Source: Meandrina meandrites
Taxonomy: Eukaryota > Cnidaria > Anthozoa > Scleractinia > Meandrinidae
DNA: 64,000 bases
Direction of reading: 5' to 3'
Assembly (NCBI GenBank): GCA_963693305.1
Contig: OY855914.1
Coordinates: 23,286,972-23,350,971 of the forward strand
The notes under the pieces: model-generated
The model's input: the letters and a program-made list of their open reading frames with translations, nothing else
What the model was told of the DNA's origin: nothing
Database searches by the model: none
In this document: one piece after another, positions 11,135-24,810 of the stretch
Layout: every line of letters starts with the position of its first letter
How positions within the stretch are numbered: the first letter of the stretch is position 1
Made by a program: the position numbers and the translations under genes

Positions 11135-12037
11135 TCATGTGAAGTCAAATTTGTAAACACAGCCTGCTTTCAAACGCATCGTTAAAAGCAGTTCTTCAGC
11201 TATAATTTAGGTTTATATACACTGGTGCTATGTTTCTCACAGTTGTTCATTAAAAGCAATTATATATAAAGGCTTAATTAAGCTTTGTACACACAGGTTT
11301 TGTTTTCTCAAAGTTGTTAAAAAATTCTTCTGGCAGTTAAATTTCATCGGACATCATCGGACAGTGTGAAGTCAAATTTGTAACACAGCCTGCTTTCAAA
11401 CTCATCGCTCAAAGCAGATATTCAGCTATAATTTAGGTTTATATACACTGGCGTTATGTTTCTCACAGTTGTTCATTAAAAGCAATTATATATAAAGGCT
11501 TAATTAATTAAATACAGGCTTAATTAAACACAGCCTGCTTTCAAACTCATCATTTAAAAGCAGTTGTTTAGCTGTTATTAAGTTTATATATACAGGCGTA
11601 ATGTTTCTGACAATTATATATAGGCTTAATTAAGATTTGTACACACAGGTTTTCGTTTTCACAAAGCTGTTAAAAAATCTTCTAGCATTTAAAACTATTG
11701 CTCAAATTAAAGCTATGGCACAGCAAAGTTTCCTTAAAGGTTAGGGACCGTTTTTCTCTACCGATCCTTAACTGTTAAATAACCTAATCAGATCTTCTTA
11801 AAGATCTCGACTACATCAAAACAAAATTTTGTTCAATTTTTTTTGTTAACAAAGAACAATTAAAAGCTTTAGTTATCTGAAGTCTGCATTCACTTTTGTT
11901 TATTCAAGTTAAATTAAGTCAATTAACTACAGAAGTTATTTTAATCCAGTGAATTATCCTATGAAAACAAAACGTAGCAATCAATTGACGATATTCCATT
12001 GGACAAATTGATGACTAAACACACCGTTCTCCCAGCA
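11135..12037 (+). repeat. Upstream block of unit C with three subrepeats
   Basis: A subrepeat containing ACAGCCTGCTTTCAAAC occurs near 11157, 11382 and 11524, each followed by TATAATTTAGGTTTATATAC or a close relative. The block continues into the conserved sequence before the TATA box. The same block, in other copy numbers, lies upstream of A (5150-5720), B, D and the off-window unit. Confidence 0.6.
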
Positions 12038-12091
12038 TATAACACTGATCGCTCTTCAACAAGAGTCGCATTCAGTTTGAAACTGTGAGAT
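12038..12091 (+). promoter_or_regulatory. TATA promoter and leader exon of unit C
   Basis: TATAA at 12038-12042 is followed by the shared leader ending at 12091 before GTAAGTATC. The acceptor ends at 13033. This is the simplest copy of the subfamily-I promoter, with a leader intron of about 0.94 kb and no visible inserted element. Confidence 0.6.
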
Positions 12092-13044
12092 GTAAGTATC
12101 AAACAAGCTGTTTTTTTGGTTTTCTCTTCACGCTATATCGGATTTGATTTTTTCTTCTGTTCTTCATTCTAGATTTTTCCGTTGTTTCAGACCAGGTACT
12201 TTAAATTTAAGGTAAGTAATTTTTTATCTAACCTTAACTTAGCTTTTTAGGTAAAAATAAAAAATGGAAAACCAGCTCAAATTCCCCACTGCGATAGCTG
12301 ACGTGGGGAGACACTTGCCAAACTCAAAATATCATTTTCGAATTGGGTATAAAATTTTGCGATACTTAGTAATCTGCATTGTTTAGTTCCCTTTGGAATC
12401 ACTTTCCTTCTTCTTATACAACAGTTTTATTTGCGGTGCTTTAATTTGATTCACCGGCGCTCAAGCGCCGAAATCTTTTACTTTCTGAATACCTTATTTC
12501 CTAGCAAACAGAAATTGTTGTCTAAAAAATATGATATGGCTCGTGCAACTCTTTTAGTCTGCCCAGCATTCTTAACTTGTAAAACAGTAGCTTAAGGTTT
12601 ACATTTAATTCTTTAGCTTGGGGCCTTGAATCCAGTATTCCCACTTTTCCTTAAACGTTCCTGCAACGGCTTGCTCCAACTTTGAAGGTGTACAAATTAA
12701 AAACCGTTAAGACTAACAACCAAATTCGGTGTTCTCTTCAAAAAAATTTAGTAGGAATATTTTAATGTTTCCAAGGCATCCGTTTTTGATAATTTTGTTT
12801 TACACATTACGTCGTAATGATGCCAAGGTCATTGTGTGTATTCCATGCTGTGTTTAGCGTTTGGTGGCTATAGCAAAAGTGCTTTCAAAGTTCAAAGAGG
12901 CTGGCCTCTCTATAAATCAGGTCTAGATGTGATAAAGAGTCTTGACCCCGCGTGTGTTTGTTCAGCGCCGTCCACAAAAGTCTAAATTTTTGAGTTGTAA
13001 ATTGCTAACTTTTCACACCTCCTTTCTTTTTAGTTCTTTCACTG

Positions 13045-14300
13045 ATGCAAAACCCGAAAATGTTCTTCCACTTGAGTTTTGCCTTGCTCTTTTTCTCCAG
13101 CAGCTTTTTAACAACGAGGTAAGACTGATAAAATCATAGCTTTTTAACACGTTCCTAAATCTGACGAAAGTAAAGTAAGTTGCTTTATAAAAAGATCAAC
13201 ATCTCTTGACTAAATCTCAAAATAGTTTACAGCCCACAAGTTATAAAGAAATACAAAATATAAAACGTTGATATTTTACAACCATTAGGGGACTGGATCA
13301 GCAGAGATACAGAGTGTTGGACATGGACGCGAAAGGCGATCTTTACCTTTACAAGAATGCACTGCTCTGCAAAGACGAGATTATCAAGCGACTGATCAAC
13401 GGAACGTACCATTTGGCAGATGGGAATACAAGTTCTGTAGGTAATTCAATAGGTAAGTCATCACTAGAGCGTCTTTGCTTTCCATCAAGTTCTTATCGAC
13501 TATTACTATAACAAATTTATAGAAGCCTAAAAGTAGAATCTTTGTAACCAGTATATTGACTAAAGACTAAAAAATGCATGCACATTTTTGCAACGTTAGC
13601 TATTCAAAATAGTATCGATTTTTTTTTTTTCATTTTTTCTTTGTTTAACAAAGGAACGAACAAAGAGTCTCCAGCTTTGAATTGCAAGGACCTGAAGCAG
13701 AAAGCGCCATCACGAGTGTCAGGCGTCTATTGGATAGACCCAGATGGTGGTTCCCATGGTAACGCATTCAAGGCCTACTGCGACCAACAGACCGATGGAG
13801 GGGGCTGGACATTGGTTTACAGTTACACCTTCACAGCTTACTCGAGTTTCTCGAGTAGCGCAAACGCTGTCACCCCGCGTCCATCCTGGTCAGCTAGCTC
13901 TGCTAACACTCGAGTGTCTACAACAGTTCCACTGAGTGAGACTCAATACGAGGCCATGAACTTTGCTTTGTGGCGCACCATTGGCAAGGAATTCCTGATC
14001 AAGAGCAACATCAACAACTGGATCGCATGCAAGGAAGGCACTGGCAGCATTGTGCAACAGAGGGCGGGGTCAGTCACTTGTAAACTGGTTAAACAGGTTA
14101 ACAAGAAATGCACTGGTGTTGTTCCATACTCCCTGAAGGTGCATGACTCCGATGGGCCGTATCTCGCCAGCAGCGGCTTGTACTATTTCTTTGAGGGCAC
14201 CACCACTTCTGAATGGCCTGTACATGATCCATGTGGAAGAACCACTGCAAATCAGTTAAATGGTGTCTCTAATCCACACGGAAATATTTTTGTTCGTTAA
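13045..14300 (+). CDS. Array unit C: secreted fibrinogen-like (SOMP5-like) protein
   Basis: Exons 13045-13118, 13289-13452 and 13654-14300 join to 294 residues. Signal peptide: MQNPKMFFHLSFALLFFSSS. Exon 2 is almost the same as in A and B. Exon 3 is the conserved domain with C-specific variable segments: KVHDSDGPYLASSGL after VVPYSL, EGTTTSEWPVHDPCG where most units have DGST and WPTHDPCG, and RTTA after DPCG. VNKKCTGVVP also departs from the usual VSKQCAGVVP. The stop is followed by possible AATAAA signals at about 14359 and 14554. Confidence 0.88.
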
Positions 14301-16829
14301 GTCTTCGCTAAGTGTGAAGACTACTCAGTTTCCCAATGCCTGCTGAAGGGTTTTAATGAAATAAATATAAGGGTTTTACACAGTATTATACTCAAAGCAT
14401 AAAATTATTCAAGAACTGTGGCTCTGTTGACTAGAACAGCGGCTGCTTTAACTGATATTAGACTGTAACAGGAGTTGAATATAATATCGCTTTTCCATCC
14501 TTGTCACATATATTTATGTGGCATTTGCAATTGTAGGGAAACTGCTAAAAACAAATAAACATGAGGTTTACTTAAACGGGAAGATAACGTCTCAATTTTC
14601 TTTTGTTTCTGACTTTTATGGGTAAAACATTAATGTTTTTTTTTTCTTGGGTGATGATACCATGTCTACAGCCAATGAAACACTGCATGCATGATTCACA
14701 AGTTCTTTGTTTTGTCTGAAATTCGGACCAAACTCTTCCAAGCAAACAAATTTGAGTCACCGTACAGCTAAAGACAACTGCATGTACTGTCGATCCAGTT
14801 TTCCTATCTACATTACCTCCTCTGTCCCTCTCTGTTAACTTTTCAGTCATTTTTAAATAACCCTTGGCTTTTTTGTTCTTATTGTGCATGCACGATTTTT
14901 TCTTTTGCAAAGTAATGAATGCTACAGTTGTTTTAGATGCACAAAACAAGCAAGGCTACACACGCACTCGGTTTAAAAACAATTAAATCCAACACACTGA
15001 AAATAATCATTTTTAAAACACAAGTCTTTGTTAAAAGAGCAAGACTCTCGCGCCACCCTTGCTGGATTCATTTTTCAGATGTTATGCTAAGTTTGATGCA
15101 TTTGCATTTTTCATAATGGTCAGTTCTTAAGTTGGTTGAAGGATGTTTACTCCCTTTGAACTTTCTGAACAAGGTTTCCCAAACAATTTTAAGGTTTTGG
15201 TTTTCTTTTGGATATTTTCAGGCATATTTCTAATGCGTTTTTTCAGTCTGAGAGCAGGCTCATCATTGCGTTATATGTGCGACGAGATAGTTACAGGACC
15301 AGAAATGCGAATATGTCATGCTCGTATAAATGAGACCTTGATGTCCTTAGTCGTTGTAATCTCCATTTCGGTTTAAAATTAGTGTTCATTTGCATAAATG
15401 TGACAAACAAACACATTAACCACCCAGAACTCAAATATTCGTGATCAAATAACGCAGCTAGCGTGCAAAAAGCTGGAAGAACTTGTTATGATTGGACAAT
15501 GGAAAATGGACGATGAAGATCGCAGCTGTTCCTTTTAAACCAATTTCAAGAAAAGAAACTACAGACAACATAAGACCACTGAGTGTTTTTTCACATTAAT
15601 CAATTAACAAAAAGTCCAAAAAATGAGTAAATCATGCAGCGTTCACGCTTAAAATTCCTACCTAAAACTGTCATAAAAGTGGGCGGTAAAATAGACAATA
15701 TAAAACACAGCTGAAAAAAAAAACACAAGACAAAGGACCACCTTTTGTCTATTTGCATTGATGTGACAAGCAGACACGACTTGAAGTGATTCAGAATTCA
15801 AATTTACTTAAACCATTATTAATCGGGGGGGGGGGGGGGGGAGTGGTGGCGGGGCAGGGTGGCAGGGTACATTTTATAAACTGGGCTATACGGGAAGGCC
15901 CCGCAGGAGAGGGGTACCGTTTTCAGTCTAGAGCGATATAAGAGGGTAGGTATTTTACGAGTTGGAGTATGGAAATGGGTTGGGGAAAACTGTCATTTAG
16001 GTAAGAGGTTGGTAATTCGACTGAAAAGTTTAGAAAAGTATGTGAAAGGGATGCAGTTTTTGTATCGAAGGTATATGAAAAAGGTAACCATTCCTGTCAA
16101 AAATGGTATTTCTTAGTTTCTTGCCCCCAGGTGGGGGATAGGGACGGACGAAACGACCTCAGGGCTGAAACTCCTCCTATAAAGTATTTTGAGAACCACG
16201 CTTCCGCCCCCTCGCCAAGCCTTCCCACTAGCAAGCAATGGCGCCTTTCTCGAACACGTCATGCGAGCAGCATACATTCTTTTCTTAAAGGGAAAAATGT
16301 TAAAGGTGTATAGTCAAATTTGTAAACACGGCCTCTTCCAAGCGCATCGTTAAAAGCAGTTATATAGGTATAATTTATGTTTGCATACACAGGCGTAAAG
16401 GTCTCACAATTGTTAAATAAAATCAAATTTAGGTTTAATTTAGTTTTTTAAACACAGGTTTCGTTTTCTCAAGGTTGTCAAGAAGAACTTTTGGCAGTGT
16501 CAATTAGTTAACATTATGACATAACTAAGTTTCCAACAAGAATCGTTTTTCTTTTCATCGACCTTTTGAACTACTTATGTTGTTGTAATTTTAAAAGTAA
16601 TTATATCAAAACAGAATTCGTTTAAATTTTTTTTTAACAACGAACAATTAAAAACCTCCGTTATCTGAAGTCTGAATTCACTTTTGTTTATTAAAGTTAA
16701 GTTAAATGAATTAGCCACAGAAGTAATTATAATCCAGTGAATTATCCTATGAAAACAAAACGTGGCAATCAATTGATGATATTCTACTGGACAAATTGAT
16801 GACTAGACACACCGCGCGTTCTCTGAACG
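14301..16829. other. Intergenic C to D, no gene
   Basis: This is the downstream flank of C followed by the decayed upstream block of D. A poly-G run of 17 lies at 15825-15841. A diverged copy of part of the flank (about 14370-14730) occurs at about 25160-25530 behind the orphan exon at 24811. I see no exon that can be supported. Confidence 0.5.
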
Positions 16830-16883
16830 TATAACAATGATTGCTTTTCAACAAGTAGCGCATTAAGTTTGAAACTGCGTGAT
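16830..16883 (+). promoter_or_regulatory. Decayed promoter and leader of unit D
   Basis: The TATAA box (16830-16834) and the leader are recognisable. The donor that is GTAAGT in A, B and C reads ATAAGT here (from 16884), so the leader intron can no longer be spliced at the usual place. Confidence 0.55.
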
Positions 16884-17752
16884 ATAAGTATCGAATAGGC
16901 GCTGGTTTAACTTGGTTTATTCTTTGTGCTATATTGGAATTGAGTTTTTCTTCTGTTCTTCATTTTATCCTTTTCCGTTCTATCAGAAAAGGTACCTTTT
17001 ATTATAAGTTAAGTGATTTTTATCCAACCTCAATGCAATTTAGCTTTCTAGGTTAAAAATACAAAATGGAAAACGCGAACCGTTGTACTGTTCATTGTTG
17101 AGTTCCCTTTGAAGAGCAAAGCGGTCGCGGTTAAGCTGAACTTTTTTTACTCGCCAATTTTTTTTTTTTTTTTTTTTTATGTTTCCTTTCTCTTGTATGA
17201 CAGTTTATAATCCGCGGTGCTTTAATTTAATTCACGTTCAAGCACCGAAATGGAACTGGATATTCAATACCCTAGCATACAGAAACTGGTGTCAACACAA
17301 TATACGATTTAGTGCATCTCTTTTCGTCTGACTAACATTCCTAACTAGCAAAACAGTAGCTAAACGTTTACATTTAATTCTTTAGCTTGGGGCTTTGAAT
17401 CCAGTATTCATCCTTTTCGTTTAAACGTTCCCGCAAAAGTTCGTTCCAACTTTGAAAGATGCAAACTTTAGAAACGTTCAAACTAACAACCAAATTTGAT
17501 GGTTTTACTTTGACAATTTTACTTGGACTATTGTGAGGTCAGTGGTTCGTTCTCATCAACTTTAGTTGACTTTTCATGACAGCCGTTTTTGATAACTTTG
17601 TTTTACACATCGCGTCTCTCTATTATTCAGTTTTATATCTGATAAAGAGGCGTCTGGAACCCGCGTGTGTTTTTTCACCACCGTCCACAAAAGTCAAATA
17701 TTTTATTTTAAGTTGTAAATTTCGAAACCTTTCACTTTTACTTTCTTTTCAG

Positions 17753-19047
17753 TTCCCGAAAATGTTCTTCCACATCAATTTCCCTTGCTTTTTTTCTCCA
17801 GTAGTTTTTTAACAACGAGGTAAGACAATAGAATTATAGCTTTTAAACTCATATCTCGATCTGACGAAGTAAAGTACCCCTGCAGAATTGTGTTTTAGTT
17901 GGTTTTTAAAAACGACCAACATCTTGTACTAAATCTTAAAACAGTTTTTTTAGCCCACAAGTCAAGAAATACAACTTATAAAACGTTGTTATTTTACAAC
18001 TTTCAGGGGACTGCATCATCGGAGATACAGAGTGCTGGACATAGACGCAAAAGGCGATCTTTATCTTTACAAGACTGCACTGCTCTGCAAAAACGAGATT
18101 ATCAAGCGACTGATCAACGGAACGTACCATTTGGCAGAAGAGAGTACAAGTTCCGTAGGTAATTTGGCTGCAATTCTTTCCTTTATTGCTAGAGTCATAA
18201 CTTAAGCTTGTTTGCTCTTCATCAACTCAGTTCTCATCGACTATTACTATAACAAATTTATGAAAGCCTAAAAGTAGAATTTTTGTAAGCAGCAAATTGA
18301 TTGAAGACTTGAAAATATATGCACCTTTTTGCAATGTTAACTATTAAAAATAATATCAAAATTTATTTTGTCTTGTCATCAATTTTTGTCTTTGTTTACA
18401 AAGGAACGAAGAAAGAGTTTCCAGCTTTAAATTGCAAGGACCTGAAACAGAAAGCGCCATCACTCGGGTCAGGCGTGTATTGGATAGACCCAGATGGTGG
18501 TTCCCATAGTAACGCATTCCGGGCCTACTGCGACCAACAGACGGACGGAGGGGGCTGGACATTAGTTTGGAGTTACACCTTCACAGCTTACTCGAGTTTC
18601 ACGAGTGGCTCAAATGCTGTAACCCCCCGTCCAACCTGGAAGTTCAGCTCTGCTAACACTAGAGTATCTACAACAGTTCCACTGAGTGAGACGCATTACG
18701 AGGCCATGAGCTTTGCTCTGTGGCGCACCATTGGTAAGGAATTCCTGATCAAGAGTAACATCAACAACTGGATCGCATGCAAGGAAGGCACTGGCAGCAT
18801 TGTGCAACAGAAGGCGGGGTCAATCACTTGTAAACTGGTTAAACTGGTTTCTAACCAGTGTGCTGGTGTCGTTCCAAAGTCGTTGGTGATGTACACCTAC
18901 GGACCATACCTCGAGAGCAGCAACTTGTACTATTACTTTGATAGTAGCACAAGTAGTCACTGGCCTACCCATGATCCATGCGGATTAAACGGGCAAAATC
19001 AGTTAAAAGGTGTGGCTAATCCACACGGAAATATTTTTGTTCGTTAA
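17753..19047 (+). pseudogene. Array unit D: broken paralogue with an intact 3' exon
   Basis: Exon equivalents are 17753-17819, 18007-18158 and 18404-19047. Exon 1 has lost about 17 bases, including the first ATG, compared with B and C. A one-base deletion in the signal peptide then brings a TAA after 16 codons from the second ATG. The leader donor is mutated and the AATAAA of the 3' flank reads AAGAAA near 19301. Exon 2 is 12 bases shorter, using the earlier GTAGGT donor, but stays in phase with exon 3. Exon 3 is fully open and encodes a normal C-terminal domain (variable segment VMYTYGPYLESSNL). The simplest reading is a recent pseudogene or a donor for gene conversion. Use of another promoter cannot be excluded. 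Confidence 0.7.
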
Positions 19048-22000
19048 AAGATTTTTGCGGTTTTCGTTGCAAAATTTGCTTACTTATATTAGGATAACGC
19101 TTGCCACAGCATTAAGGCATTAATTTAGGTGATACTAAATCATTTTGTTTGTTAGAAGAACAACTGCCGCTATAAGACTCAGAAAAATTAACTTAATGTC
19201 GTGTCAGTTTTAATCAGGCTCAGATTAAACTGAATATATTACTTAACATTTTCTTTATATTGGGCTAATTGCAACGACTGAGTGTAAGGAAACTGCTGAA
19301 TACAAAGAAACTTGGGAATTGTCATTAACGGGAGCCACCGTGTGACGTGATTTTTCTAGCTTTGTTACATGAATTAACATAAATTACTATTTTGCCGACA
19401 AGGAAAAGAGAACTGGGTGCTAGCATAGTACGCGAAGGCTCATGGTTATTGCTTTTGTAATATAGACTGTTGAGAAACGCATACGTTTGGCATTCTATGA
19501 CAGTCTTACTTATTCTTTAAGCGCAGAAAGATGCATGCAGTTTCACTCTTCACTCTTGAAAGTTTGGTCTTCGAGCTTCACACATGCGAAATTTTGAACC
19601 AAGTGGGACCGATTATTTGCAATTTTTGGCTTCTATTCGTCGAACAGTCGAACGTATCGAGCGTCGCAAGTGTGGTCCCTTGCAATATTTTAGGTAAGAG
19701 AAGGCGTAAATTAAAAATTGGGTAAAATGCTACACAACATAATTATCACGTAAGATGTAAACTTAACTTGTTGTTTATCATATTTTCTTTTCATATCAAG
19801 TTTACTTATAAAGTTTCATACAAATTGTTAAATTTTTCCACCGCCATTTTGACCTAACGTGAGCCTGGTTTCCCTGTGGTAGCGAAGCAAACGAATGTAC
19901 AAGAGAAAATTACACAGAAACCGTTAACCTAAGAAACTTAATGAAACCAAATACTGGAAATTATCCTCAGTTAGGTGCAAGCGAGAATTGTTTGTGTCAA
20001 GAAACTTGCGCGAGAGGCGACAAGCGTTTTAAAATTATCAAAATGTGCCGTAAAAGTCCCTAGAGGAAACCGAGGTGATGATTGCAAATGCCGAACATAA
20101 TTACACCCGTTCAGTCTCCTTACACGCAACTTCGGGGAAGTTTATTCTTTTCCTTCAATTATTGAAAATGGTCTTACTGAACACCATTAATGAAAAAAAA
20201 TTAAGTCGAGTTTTATATATAAGCACGTTTAATTCTAAAAGCATTGCTCGTGGGAACGCGTTCCCCCTTTTTTACCTGATATCGGCTTTTGCGGGATTTA
20301 AGTGTCGAGGTGTGGGTTGTGTAGGATATAGATGCATTGTTTATCCATTTTTCTAAAATCCCATTGATGTGTATCATTAAAAAGTATCGCAGGCCTGACC
20401 AACGCGTCCATACTTCATAGCCTTTGAGTGTGTTTGGTTGAGCGAAAACAAAATATGCTTTTTTATCAACCTTGTCCTGGCCTTACAAAGATTCAAAGTT
20501 TTGTGCTGACTGAAATCATAGCTATTTCCCTTCAAATGCTACACTCGTGTAAGATTTTGTGCGACATTTAGGTCAAACTGTTCCAGGCAAACCTGTCAGT
20601 CTTAGCCCTTGGCAACTTCAGTTGATCTGAGTTGATTTATTGCGTAAGCAATTTATAGGAGGGACGCGGTTTACATAGCTAACGGGTACATATCCGTTTT
20701 GGATCTTCCTTTCATCCCTGGTATCTGAGAAGGGGAGAGAGAAACAACCTTTCCATTCTAAGGGGACAGACCACGAACACAATAGTAGCTCCTGTAAATA
20801 TCTAATTGTTGTAACCGTTCATCAGTAGGATACCTAAAATGCGTGCATTTCTACAATTGGTTTCGGCGCCATTAAATCCTATACCAATTGCAGAACATTT
20901 TAGGAGGAGCCACCCACGATGTGAGCACAGTTACTACAGAAAATAATAATAAGGAAAATAACGCAAAATAAACTTAAACATAACTGTTAAGTCCCTAATA
21001 AGAATCCCTGAACGGTGCGATGATTTTATATCCACAAACAGAGACAAATCGTCGATCGATCTGAAAACACATCTTGGAAAATGTGTACGCGTTCGGCATT
21101 CAGTGTTTAACGTGAGCAGAGCATGCGCTTAGTTTGAAACCTCGTTCCTGTGCTCTTCTCTTTTTCCATTCCTGAACCAAGAGGCTCGGCCTGGTCTCTT
21201 TTTCACTCGCTTTTATAGGGAGGGGGAGAAAACAGTCTGGGACTGAGTTCGCATGACACGTGAATATCATTCCAGACCTACAGGCGTTATACTTTTGGCT
21301 AGTGCGAAGCGTAAACATTGGGAACGAGATGGACTACCCGCGAGAGAACGCGTTCCCGCCAAAGGCCTTTCTGAGACGTCACGTTCGGACGACGCAAATA
21401 TATGACGTCAGGAGTAGTCAAGAGAGAAAGCTTGGGTACTAATTTGTTTTACATCGGCGATTCCTATGCAAATAATTTTTTTTCCGCGCCACACTTGCAG
21501 CATGTTTAGGATCGCATGGCGGAGTTTATGGCGAGTTCGCTAATTAAAAAGTTTATATTGGCCCCAACTTGTCTAAGAAAGCAAAAGTAAAAAAAAAAAG
21601 ATTATCTTGTCCTGTCTTTGTTTCATTAATACATACCCTCAGAGGCCTGTGGATTCACAAAAGAAAACTAGCTTCCATCTGTCACATCACAGCTGAAAGT
21701 TCCGCTCGAATGCGACGCTGACCTGACGAACGAATAACGAAGAATTGCCAAACCGTTTTCTTTTTCCTATGAATAATACAATATATTCTTGTCCGCCACC
21801 GATTTTGTCAATTATATCCTTTTTATTTTATAATTCTGGAGAGAGTGAACTATATTCAGAACAGTCATATTAACTTAACGTTATTTTAAGTTGTTCACCT
21901 CTTGACGAAATTTACAAGATTTATTGGCAACCTGAGTTTTCCAGTGTTCAGATGAAAACTCGTAAACTTCAACGTATGCTCGCCATAATTCAAATACATT

Positions 22001-24810
22001 TGACCTTTCTCTCTCTTAACGCGAGACATAAAAATTAACATATAAAATAAACGTTAACAAACATTTGTTGACTTCCTTCTTGTTTGTCCAAAATGTGGCT
22101 AGTTTATTCGTCGTACGGTGGAATTTCTTTGCAGAGGAAGACGGAATGATTATGTACAAGCGGTGCAACTTACTTTCGAGTGACAATGAATGTGCAAAAT
22201 ACAAATTTAAAATAAAAACTTTGAGTCGCTCATTTGCATCACACTGCTACATGAACATGTACAAGTTCGATGTATGAACAAAGCCTTATATTAACAACGG
22301 TTCCTAAAATCTATTGACGATAATAATGCAAGCCATTATTAATTCGTCAACTTTTTCCGCGACAGTAGATAGTAGCTTACACACCCTTTTGCTTTATTAC
22401 ACGGAATATAATTACCTTGCAAGTTCAATTCGCTAGATCTTCGATGCGTTTATTTGATTTTCTCCGCTGCTTTTCCAAAAATACATAGTTATTATAAGTA
22501 ACATTTTAATGACAGAATATCAATTCAAAAAAGGTTGCTAGAATGCCCTCGTTAACTGAGAAATGAACGGCCCGCTGTCGTGGTTTTTAACAGTTATCTG
22601 TCAAACACTACACGTTCTTTCGACGTTAAGCAATTAAGACCATCTCAAAGTATGCGGAAAATTCGCAGACAAATGGACGAAGAACTTCTAAAAATTAAAA
22701 AGAAAATACACGATGGCTAGTTTCCAACTACTTTCTGAAATCAAACCAGGAGTATAATATAAAAAAAAATTAATTCTTATTATCATAATCGTCTGCTTGC
22801 TGTCAAAGTATCTGTTTAATATTGTGAACTGTTCAGAAGGCAAATTTTTAAGCAAATTATTTGACATGGCGATCGGAAACCGTTTACAAACTGCATACAT
22901 ATATATTTCACATCAAGATGAAGAACTTCCGCGACGAATTTTAAATTCATCTTCCGTTTCGAACTGATGACAGTTTATGAGAAAGACATTCCTATTTTTT
23001 ATTCTTTACCGATTCCTATCTTACTGACTAGAGCTTGCATTTGTTTATGTTGGTGACCCAAACAGTTACTGAGCTCACGAAAGGAAACAAGCTTTAGTCT
23101 TTCTTCGCTTGAGAAAGGTAAATCAAAACATACAGAGCTGTGTCATAACACGAGAAAATAATTGAAGTGTAAGTTAGAAAAATTATCACTGATTATACAG
23201 GATTCACAATGGAGGAAGACTATAAAGATTTACTGGCTGGTGAGCGAGGAATGAAAAGTTAATAAAGGCAAACCGAGATGGTCTGTGCTTGAACAAGTTA
23301 GTAGCAGAAGATGGAACAGCTTATAGGACTTGCGCTGCGAATGGAGAGTGAAGGAGACCCGTGTATTGTACCAACCATGACTCCCAAGAAGGGAGAAGAA
23401 GAAACGGCAGACAAAGAGAGACTGGAAATGAGGGTGGTGATGAATTGATGGGTGTAAAAACGTGGGTATGAACGCTAGCGCCGCAAATCTTGTTAAAGAC
23501 AAATTGTTTTGAAGACGGTGTACAGGCAACTGGCAAGCCAAGTAAGTCATAATAGGAGAAAAATATTTTCGCAATATTAATGATGGTTTTGTTTACTTTC
23601 GTTTAGCCATTTCCGTCTTAGCGAACTAAACTAAGCATAGATATCACTCATTATTATCTGTTCTCGTGCTAGGTTTCGAAAAATATCTTTTCGGCTTCCC
23701 GGATCAGTGTGACGCAGGAACTAAATAAAGCAACGTTGACAAATATATACGTAACCGAGCTTACATGATCGATCAAAATTTTAAATCAGAAACACGAGAC
23801 GAAAATAAACAAATACGAATATGGCATATACCACTTTGTGTAGTTTTAACCAGGTCCTATTGGGCGTTTTCCTTCGCGTTTTTCATTTAGTCAGAACTAT
23901 TGCGCGAGGCGGAATTTCTAGGGGTTTTCATTTTTCTCTAAAATTAAGCTTCCCCCCCCCCCCCCCCCCCCTTTTTTTCCGAATTTTCTATTGCACAATT
24001 AACCCCACAAACTCACATATTTTTAGCAACCGTGAACACAGAAAACGAATAAAGCTTTCTTTTGAAAATAACCTCCTGTTAGATGCCTTTATCCAAAGTA
24101 TGTGGGCTGTTCATTCGAAATATTTACCCATTTCACAAAGTTTTAGGAGAGAGTATTAAAAGTAACGTTGATTAGCTTTTAAGCGTCTGAAAATAAGTTA
24201 AAGTAACACCATACCAAATGCAGAAAAGTTTATATTTCAGTAAGAGCTCTGCCTCGCGTATTTTACACTGCTAGACGAAGCGAACATGTGAAAGTTCCAC
24301 GTGTGTTTGAACAAGGGCATCACAAGTGTAAAATCTAGCAGCAAAATAACGGCTATAAGAAAAATACACAAGCCATACAAAAATAAATAATATCTTTCTT
24401 GCTGTTTTAACGCCTACAAGAAAATAGAGCGATAGAACAAACTGCGATGTACAATGTGTTGTTTGATTTTCGAGTTTGTTATCAAGGTATTAAACCTGTT
24501 ATTCCTAAAATAAAAACTGCCAATCTTTTCAAACACAGAAATTTTGTTTGCTAAAATGCTCTAAGGCAAAAAAAGAATGTTTTGCTTTTGTCATAGAGAT
24601 CATTCCTTTGAAGCCAGCCATTGGATGAAACTTAGAAAGTTAAACACACAATGCTGCGAGTTCTATCTTGTTATCTTATAAATTAATTATACATTAATTT
24701 AAGTTTATTTAACTAAGTCAAGGTTTACTATAGACCATTATTCCTGTAACAAGAGCGCAGCAAAGACAGCAGAGAAATTTCTTCCTCTTTGTGATTTCGA
24801 AAAGCGAACG
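19048..24810. other. Long stretch without a recognised gene
   Basis: The first 450 bases match the 3' flank of B. After that I find no similarity to the array and no supportable coding exon. Features seen are a short imperfect hairpin around 20828-20911 (CCTAAAATG and its inverse), a 21-base poly-C at 23952-23972, and purine-rich sequence at 23200-23460 with several stops on the plus strand. This break separates subfamily I (A-D) from subfamily II (E-G). Confidence 0.4.

Noticed and set aside
17899..18162. An 87-codon frame across exon 2 of unit D
   Set aside because: It reads exon 2 in the wrong frame. The family frame through 18007-18158 is open and joins exon 3 in phase.
23200..23580. Possible small gene or retroelement piece (plus strand starts MEEDYKDLLAGERG; minus strand 114 codons)
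   Set aside because: The plus frame stops after 17 codons, the neighbouring frames are interrupted, and the minus frame has no recognisable motif. Not enough to call a gene or a named element.
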